Of a DNA stretch of 64,000 nt, positions 58,972 to 64,000 are shown one piece after another (the stretch's first letter is position 1; each line of letters begins with the position of its first letter). The stretch comes from Lipingzhangella_A rawalii. Its GTDB lineage: Bacteria > Actinomycetota > Actinomycetes > Streptosporangiales > Streptosporangiaceae. The stretch lies in contig NZ_JAVLVT010000001.1 of NCBI RefSeq assembly GCF_031628175.1, positions 930,001 to 994,000 on the forward strand, given 5' to 3'. Under the pieces are notes generated by a model. The model saw only the letters and a list, made by a program, of their open reading frames with translations, had not been told where the DNA came from and did no database searches. The translations under genes and the position numbers were made by a program.

Positions 58972-60077
58972 CCAGCACCGCACCCCCGGCGCGGCCCCGA
59001 GACGACGGGGCCGCGCCGGCCCGGAACACCACATCCGCTTCCCGGGACCGTTCCCAGCGTCCGCTGCGCCCGGTCCTTGTGGTGCTGGTACTCGGCCTGG
59101 GCGGAACCCTGCTGTTAGGGCTGTCCTTCGGCTCGGCCCGAATCCCCCTCACCGAGGTGTGGGGCATCCTGCTCGCCGACGTCATCCCCGGGCTCGGGCA
59201 GCAAGATGTCTCCGCCATGCGTCAGGCGATCGTGATCGAATCCCGGCTTCCCCGGGTCCTGCTCAGCATGGTCGTGGGGGCGTGCCTGGCCGTGGCCGGC
59301 GCGGTGGCCCAGGCCGTGACCCGCAACCCGCTGGCCGACCCCTACCTCCTGGGTGTCTCGGCCGGCGCCGGGTTCGGGGTGGTCACCGTGGTCGTGCTCG
59401 GGTTCGGTGTCGGCGCTGTGGGTGCCTACACCCTGCCACTGGCCGCTTTCCTCGGCGCACTGGTCCCACTGTTGCTGGTGCTCCTTCTCAGTGGCGCGGG
59501 CCGGGACGCCACCATGCTCATCCTGTTGGGTGTGGCCGTGGGGCAGATCTTCCAGGCCCTGATCACCTTCGCCCTTCTGGTCATCGCCGACGACCACGAG
59601 ATCGCGGGAGTACTGCACTGGCAGGCGGGGGGCTTCGGCGACGCACGCTGGGGATTCCTGCCGGCCCCCACACTGTCCCTGGTCCTGGTGGCCACGGTCG
59701 TGATTCTCGGGGCGCGCTGGCTGAACCTGCTTCAGGTCGGAGACGAGGGGGCTGGTGCGCTTGGTATGAACGTGCAACGGTTCCGTCTGCTCATGCTGGT
59801 TGCCGTGTCCCTGTTGACGGGGACGGCGGTGGCTGTCGCCGGGGGGATCGGCTTCATCGGTCTGATCGTCCCGCACGCCGCGGTGTTCCTCGTCGGGTCG
59901 AACGCTCGCCGATCCATCCCGGTCGCCGCCCTGGTGGGGGCGCTCGCCCTGGCTTTGGCCGACCTGGTGGCCCGCGCCCTGACCCCCGCCACCGAGTTCC
60001 CGGTCGGGGTGGTGACGGCCCTGGTGGGGGCGCCGGTGTTCGTCTACATGCTCTACCGCCGCCGGAGGAAGATGTGA
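58968..60077 (+). CDS. btuC: Cobalamin ABC importer permease (FecCD family)
   Basis: 369 residues, GTG start overlapping btuF (GTGA). A disordered 40-residue N-terminus, then about 10 membrane helices. Family motifs: ESRLPRVLLSMVVGACLAVA, QAVTRNPLADPYLLGVSAGA, the coupling loop near GDEGAGALGMNVQRFRLLML, and GGIGFIGLIVPHAA. Operates with BtuF and BtuD. Confidence 0.93.
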   Translation: MTSTAPPARPRDDGAAPARNTTSASRDRSQRPLRPVLVVLVLGLGGTLLLGLSFGSARIPLTEVWGILLADVIPGLGQQDVSAMRQAIVIESRLPRVLLSMVVGACLAVAGAVAQAVTRNPLADPYLLGVSAGAGFGVVTVVVLGFGVGAVGAYTLPLAAFLGALVPLLLVLLLSGAGRDATMLILLGVAVGQIFQALITFALLVIADDHEIAGVLHWQAGGFGDARWGFLPAPTLSLVLVATVVILGARWLNLLQVGDEGAGALGMNVQRFRLLMLVAVSLLTGTAVAVAGGIGFIGLIVPHAAVFLVGSNARRSIPVAALVGALALALADLVARALTPATEFPVGVVTALVGAPVFVYMLYRRRRKM

Positions 60078-60916
60078 GCACAACTGTAGGAGTTCGGGAC
60101 CTCGAGGTGAGTCTGTCCGGGACGACCATCGTGCGCGACATCGACCTGGAGACGGCCTCCGGCGAGATGGTTGGGCTCGTGGGTCCCAACGGAAGCGGCA
60201 AGACCACCGCGCTGCGTACCCTGTACCGCGCGCTGCGGCCGAGTTCGGGAAACGTCGAGGTGGTCGGGCGCCCGGTGGCCACCTATCGTCGCCGCGAGCT
60301 CGCCCAGCGACTCGCGGTGGTCACTCAGGAGTCGGACCAGTCCGTTCAGCTTCCGGTGCAGGAGGCGGTGGCGCTCGGGCGGGCCTGCCACCGGGGATGG
60401 CTCGAACCACTGACCGGAACAGACCGGGCCGTGGTCCGCCAGGCTCTGGAGCAGGTGGGGTTGGGGGCGTTTGCCGACCGGGAGGTGGCCACCCTCTCCG
60501 GTGGGGAACGCCAGCGGGTCGCGATCGCCCGCGCCCTCGCGCAACGGCCCCACGTGCTGGTTCTGGACGAACCCACCAACCACCTCGACCTGCACCACCA
60601 GCTGGCCATTCTCGAACTACTCGAGGAGCTCGCCCGCGGTGGGATGGCGGTCCTGCTCACGCTGCACGACCTCAGGCTGGCGGTCGAGCACTGCGATCGG
60701 CTGGTGGTGCTCCAGCAGGGGCGCGTGGCCGCGCAGGGGCGCCCGGACCGGGTCATAAACGCCGAGCTGCTCCGCGAGGTCTTCGGAGTGCACGGGCAGC
60801 TCCGATTCGACGATTCCGGTCGCCCCCGTCTGGAAATCAACCGCTCGGCTGGAACAGGCGCCCCGACGGCGGACGCGCGACGTGGAGGGCTGCACACCCG
60901 GACGTCGACAGCCTAG
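60074..60916 (+). CDS. btuD: Cobalamin ABC importer ATPase
   Basis: 280 residues, GTG start overlapping btuC by 4 bp. Walker A GPNGSGKTTALRTLYRALRP near residue 37, Q-loop VTQESDQSVQLPVQEAVALG, signature LSGGERQRVAIARALAQRPH, Walker B VLVLDEPTNHLD, and H-loop LTLHDLRLA. FepC/BtuD type. The C-terminal 25 residues are Arg/Thr-rich. Confidence 0.93.
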   Translation: MSTTVGVRDLEVSLSGTTIVRDIDLETASGEMVGLVGPNGSGKTTALRTLYRALRPSSGNVEVVGRPVATYRRRELAQRLAVVTQESDQSVQLPVQEAVALGRACHRGWLEPLTGTDRAVVRQALEQVGLGAFADREVATLSGGERQRVAIARALAQRPHVLVLDEPTNHLDLHHQLAILELLEELARGGMAVLLTLHDLRLAVEHCDRLVVLQQGRVAAQGRPDRVINAELLREVFGVHGQLRFDDSGRPRLEINRSAGTGAPTADARRGGLHTRTSTA

Positions 60917-60927
60917 GCTCGGATACT

Positions 60928-61761
60928 GTGCGAATCCTCATCTCTGCCGATATGGAGGGGGCAACGGGCACCACCTGGCCCGCAGACGTCGAACCGGGAA
61001 CGCCCGAGTGGCAACGGTGCCGGCCGATGTTCACCTCTGACGTCAACGCCGCGATCGCCGGCCTACACGAGGGCGGCGCCGACGAAATCCTGGTCAACGA
61101 AGCCCACTCCACCATGCGCAATCTCCTCCTGGAGGAGTTGGACTCCCGGGCCACCATGCTCACCGGACGCCACAAGGACCTGACCATGGTGGAGGGGATC
61201 CAGTCCGCAGACGTAGCGGGGGTGGTCTTCCTCGGCTATCACGCCGGGGCCGGGGCGGAGGGTGTCCTCGCCCACACCTACCTGCCCAACTCCATCACGG
61301 GGGTGTGGCTGGATGGTGCGCCCGCAAGTGAGGGACGGTTGAACGCTGCGGTCGCTGCCGAGTACGGGGTTCCGGTGCTGATGGTCACCGGGGACGACCG
61401 GGCCTGCGCGGACGCGGCCAGCTACGCTCCACACGCAGCAACGGTTGCGGTCAAAGACTGTGTTTCCCGGTACGCCGCCGTGTGCCGTCCACCGGCCACG
61501 ACCGCGGCGTCTATCCGAAAGACCGCAGCCGGGGCGATGGACGGTGCCGGACGGCTCACCCCCAGGTCCACAGGCCCCCACACCGTCGAAATCGAACTGG
61601 ACGCCACCCACCTGGCCGCGACTGTGGCCATGATCCCCACTGTCGAACGGACCTCCGAGCGGCGGATTCGCTACACGGCCCCCACCGCCCACGAGATGGT
61701 GCGCTGCTTCAAAGTGGTCACCACCCTGGCCGCGACCGCGATGGAGCATCGCTTTGGTTGA
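60928..61761 (+). CDS. M55 family D-aminopeptidase (DppA-like)
   Basis: 277 residues from the GTG at 60928, 11 bp after btuD. Zn-dependent peptidase that in Bacillus releases D-Ala from D-amino-acid peptides. The N-terminal SADMEGATGTTW contains the metal-binding Asp-x-Glu; NEAHSTMRNLLLEEL holds the His; GYHAGAGAEGVLAHTY and a late HEMVRCFKVVTTLA are also family blocks. It may recycle cell-wall D-peptides. Overlaps the next gene by 8 bp. Confidence 0.9.
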   Translation: MRILISADMEGATGTTWPADVEPGTPEWQRCRPMFTSDVNAAIAGLHEGGADEILVNEAHSTMRNLLLEELDSRATMLTGRHKDLTMVEGIQSADVAGVVFLGYHAGAGAEGVLAHTYLPNSITGVWLDGAPASEGRLNAAVAAEYGVPVLMVTGDDRACADAASYAPHAATVAVKDCVSRYAAVCRPPATTAASIRKTAAGAMDGAGRLTPRSTGPHTVEIELDATHLAATVAMIPTVERTSERRIRYTAPTAHEMVRCFKVVTTLAATAMEHRFG

Positions 61762-63202
61762 CCACACCCAGTGCGAACAGTCCCTCCAGCTGCTGGACAC
61801 CGAGGTCGTTCGGATTACCAGCGAACTGATCCGGATCGACACCACCAATCACGGCCAGGGCCATGGCTGGGAGCGTCCCGCCGCAGAATATGTGGCCGAG
61901 CAACTCACCGATGCCGGACTGAATCCAAGGATCCTGGAATCGGCGCCAGGCCGCGCCAACGTCCTGGCACGCGTGCACGGCACGGACCCGGACCGGCCGG
62001 CCCTCCTCGTCCACGGGCACCTCGACGTCGTACCCGCCGAATCGGCGCTGTGGAGTGTCCCCCCGTTCGCCGGTGCCATCGAGGCGGACCTGGTGTGGGG
62101 ACGCGGCGCCCTGGACATGAAACAGGCGCTGGCTATGACCCTGGCCACGCTTCGCCACTGGCACCGCACCGGAACGCGGCCACAACGCAGCCTCGTGCTA
62201 GCGTTCACGGCCGACGAGGAGGATAGCGCCGCCTATGGTGCGGCCTGGCTGGCCCGCGAGCACTCCGCGGAATTCGCCAAGGTCAGCGACGCAATCGGCG
62301 AGTCCGGGGGCCACACCTACCACGCCCATGACCTCCAGGGCGCACCGGTTCGGTTGTACCCGATCGGGGCGGGCGAGCGCGGCACGGCCTGGCTACACCT
62401 CACCGCATACGGACAGGCGGGGCATGGTTCCCGCATGAGGCCACCTTTCCGGAACGTCCGCACGCATGATTCCGCCCCCGGGGCGGGCCATGAACCCGCC
62501 GAGGCGAGCGACCGGGTCGATTCGAGCAACGCGGTCAGTGCACTGGCCGCGGCTGTCACGCGGATCGCAGCCCACTCATGGCCGGTTCGCCTCACGGACA
62601 CCACCCGCTCGTCCCTACACGCAATCTCTGCCGCACTGGGCATGTCGGCGGACGTGGCCAGCGCGAACTTCGACGCACAGCGCGACCTCGACGGCGTACT
62701 CGACCGAATGGGCCCCGCAGCCGAGCTTCTGGGCCCCACCGTGCGCAACAGCACCAATCCCACCATGCTGGCCGCTGGGGACAAGCTCAACGTCATCCCG
62801 CAGCGTGCCCACGCCGGTGTGGACGGCCGGGTCGTCCCCGGGACCGACGCAGAATTTCGCGCCACTCTGGACCAGCTCACCGGCCCGAGGGTGGACTGGG
62901 AGTTCGCCCACCGGTCCACACCCGTGGAATCGCCCGTGGACACCGCCACCTTCGCCGCGATGCGTGCGGCGGTACACAGCCAGGATCCGCAGGCCCACGT
63001 GGTTCCCGTGTGTCTGTCGGGAGGAACGGACGCCAAGCACTTCGCACCACTGGGCATTACCGGATACGGATTCGTTCCCTTGGGATTTCCCTCGTGGTTC
63101 GACCAGCGGGGCCTGGTGCACGGGGTGGACGAGCGTGTCCCGGTGACTGCGCTGCAATTCGGCGTCCGAGTCCTGGACCGGTTTCTTCGTACCGTGGCGT
63201 GA
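61754..63202 (+). CDS. M20 family metallohydrolase
   Basis: 482 residues, TTG start with GGAGCATCG upstream. Two-zinc peptidase/deacylase: HGHLDVVPAES, WGRGALDMKQALAM, the catalytic Glu in FTADEEDSAAYG, ESGG, and the final ligand His in GGTDAKHFAPLGITGYGF. The lid domain carries an unusual insert of about 35 residues (MRPPFRNVRTHDSAPGAGHE onward) just after HGSR. Probably a peptidase or amidohydrolase acting with the M55 and S9 enzymes around it. Confidence 0.9.
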   Translation: MVDHTQCEQSLQLLDTEVVRITSELIRIDTTNHGQGHGWERPAAEYVAEQLTDAGLNPRILESAPGRANVLARVHGTDPDRPALLVHGHLDVVPAESALWSVPPFAGAIEADLVWGRGALDMKQALAMTLATLRHWHRTGTRPQRSLVLAFTADEEDSAAYGAAWLAREHSAEFAKVSDAIGESGGHTYHAHDLQGAPVRLYPIGAGERGTAWLHLTAYGQAGHGSRMRPPFRNVRTHDSAPGAGHEPAEASDRVDSSNAVSALAAAVTRIAAHSWPVRLTDTTRSSLHAISAALGMSADVASANFDAQRDLDGVLDRMGPAAELLGPTVRNSTNPTMLAAGDKLNVIPQRAHAGVDGRVVPGTDAEFRATLDQLTGPRVDWEFAHRSTPVESPVDTATFAAMRAAVHSQDPQAHVVPVCLSGGTDAKHFAPLGITGYGFVPLGFPSWFDQRGLVHGVDERVPVTALQFGVRVLDRFLRTVA

Positions 63203-63261
63203 CGCGACGGCCAAGGTCCCCGTCCCGACCATCGACAGAATCGACAGAGGAGTTTCCCATC

Positions 63262-64000
63262 GTGCCCACCCGGCTTCCCTACGGCACCTGGCCTTCCCCC
63301 ATCGACGCGGCCACCGTCGCTGCGGGCGAAACGACACCGAACTGGCCCCAGGGACTCGCGGAGGAGGTGTGGTGGACCGAGCCTCGCCCCGCGGAGGACG
63401 GCCGGGTCACGCTGTGTCGGGTCTGGCTGGATGAGGGTGCGGGTCCCGCCGAGGATCTGTTGGGGGCACCGTGGAACATACGCAGCCGCGTCAACGAGTA
63501 CGGTGGACGCCCCTACACCGTGGTGAGTCGGCTGGATGGCCCGCTGGCCGTGTTCGTGGAGTTCAGCGACCAGCGCATGTACCGCATGGAGCCGGGACTG
63601 GTGCGCCACCCGGAGGAGATGGTGTCGCGTGCCGGGCCGTCCCCGACTCCCCTGACCCCTGCTCCGGACCGCCACGCGGGGCTGCGGTATGTGGAACCGA
63701 TCGTCCCGGAGCTGCCGTCCCGTGGCGCCCGGGCCGAGTCGGAGCCGTCCGGCCTGTCGGCTCATCTGGACGTCGAGCCGGAGTATGACGACGTGTGGTG
63801 TATCCGTGAAGTGCATCACAGTGACGACCCCACCGACGTGTCCCGGGACATCGTCGCGATTCCTCTGGACGGGAGCGCCGCGGACGACCCGCAGGCCATC
63901 CGGGTCCTGGTGGACGGTGACCACTTCCTGGCCTGCCCCCGCGTGTCTCCCGACGGGCGACACCTGGCGTGGCTGGGGTGGAATCATCCGGACATGCCCT
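63262..64000 (+). CDS. S9 family serine peptidase, N-terminal part (cut by window end)
   Basis: 246 codons to the edge. GTG start with AGAGGAG 10 bases upstream. The N-terminal beta-propeller of acylaminoacyl-peptidase/prolyl-oligopeptidase-like proteins is seen: YGTWPSPIDAATVAAGETTP, VWWTEPRPAEDGRVTLCRVW, RSRVNEYGGRPYTV (a hallmark of this subgroup), DDVWCIREVH and CPRVSPDGRHLAWLGWNHPD. The catalytic Ser domain must lie beyond base 64000. Third peptidase in a row after M55 and M20. Confidence 0.88.
   Translation, partial: MPTRLPYGTWPSPIDAATVAAGETTPNWPQGLAEEVWWTEPRPAEDGRVTLCRVWLDEGAGPAEDLLGAPWNIRSRVNEYGGRPYTVVSRLDGPLAVFVEFSDQRMYRMEPGLVRHPEEMVSRAGPSPTPLTPAPDRHAGLRYVEPIVPELPSRGARAESEPSGLSAHLDVEPEYDDVWCIREVHHSDDPTDVSRDIVAIPLDGSAADDPQAIRVLVDGDHFLACPRVSPDGRHLAWLGWNHPDMP

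Overview
The window is chromosomal DNA from a high-GC Gram-positive actinomycete. Evidence includes frequent GTG/TTG starts, a GlnR-type operator before glnA, SARP and LAL regulators, F420-linked enzymes, and a TGGGAGCGCTCCCA CelR/CebR operator before a secreted cellulase. Several gene neighbourhoods (pepA-lpd-sucB-lipB-lipA-glnA; glnE-nadE-glnA2-panB) resemble the Streptomyces core. The CelR box and very acidic secreted hydrolases fit a Nocardiopsaceae member (Thermobifida, Nocardiopsis or Streptomonospora-like), possibly salt-adapted; the genus is inference. No rRNA, tRNA, CRISPR array, insertion sequence or prophage was recognised.

Layout. 1-5.3 kb, minus strand: recN (cut by the window edge), nadK, tlyA and three hypothetical genes. 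5.4-7.3 kb: cobU-cobS, late cobalamin assembly. 7.6-18 kb, plus strand, core metabolism: pepA, lpd, sucB, a TIGR01777 epimerase, lipB, lipA, a DUF4191 protein, a convergent RDD protein, then glnA with a four-half-site GlnR operator and a strong terminator. lpd, sucB, lipB and lipA together make and use the lipoyl cofactor of the 2-oxoacid dehydrogenases.

18-31 kb is more accessory: three small secreted Cys-containing proteins (two are tandem paralogs), a SARP regulator divergent from an ArsR-like regulator, a tightly overlapping phospholipid operon (CDP-alcohol phosphotransferase, CdsA-like, PlsC-like) with altered signature residues, a CelR-controlled GH9-CBM2 cellulase, and glnE. 31-39 kb: a TetR-controlled pair of membrane proteins (one is a methyltransferase/DCC-thioredoxin-like fusion), a secreted alpha-amylase with a starch-binding domain, nadE with a run-on C-terminus that covers the amylase promoter, and glnA2.

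39-50 kb: two tandem LuxR-type LAL regulators whose HTH-coding ends share 158 identical bases, a tiny basic protein gene ahead of the first, a compositionally odd island (about 46.1-47.7 kb), and a TetR/DHA2 drug-exporter pair with an 18-bp operator. 50-57.7 kb: panB, an F420-type LLM oxidoreductase, a cytosolic BtuF-like protein overlapping an F420:NADPH reductase, a MerR regulator separated from a DUF3291 protein by a very large inverted repeat, map, and an Rpn-like PD-(D/E)XK protein with a duplicated 3' end built of 12-bp repeats.

57.7-64 kb: a cobalamin riboswitch controls a btuF-btuC-btuD importer, followed by an M55 D-aminopeptidase, an M20 metallohydrolase and the start of an S9 serine peptidase. 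With cobU-cobS at the other end, the window holds both salvage uptake and late assembly of cobalamin.
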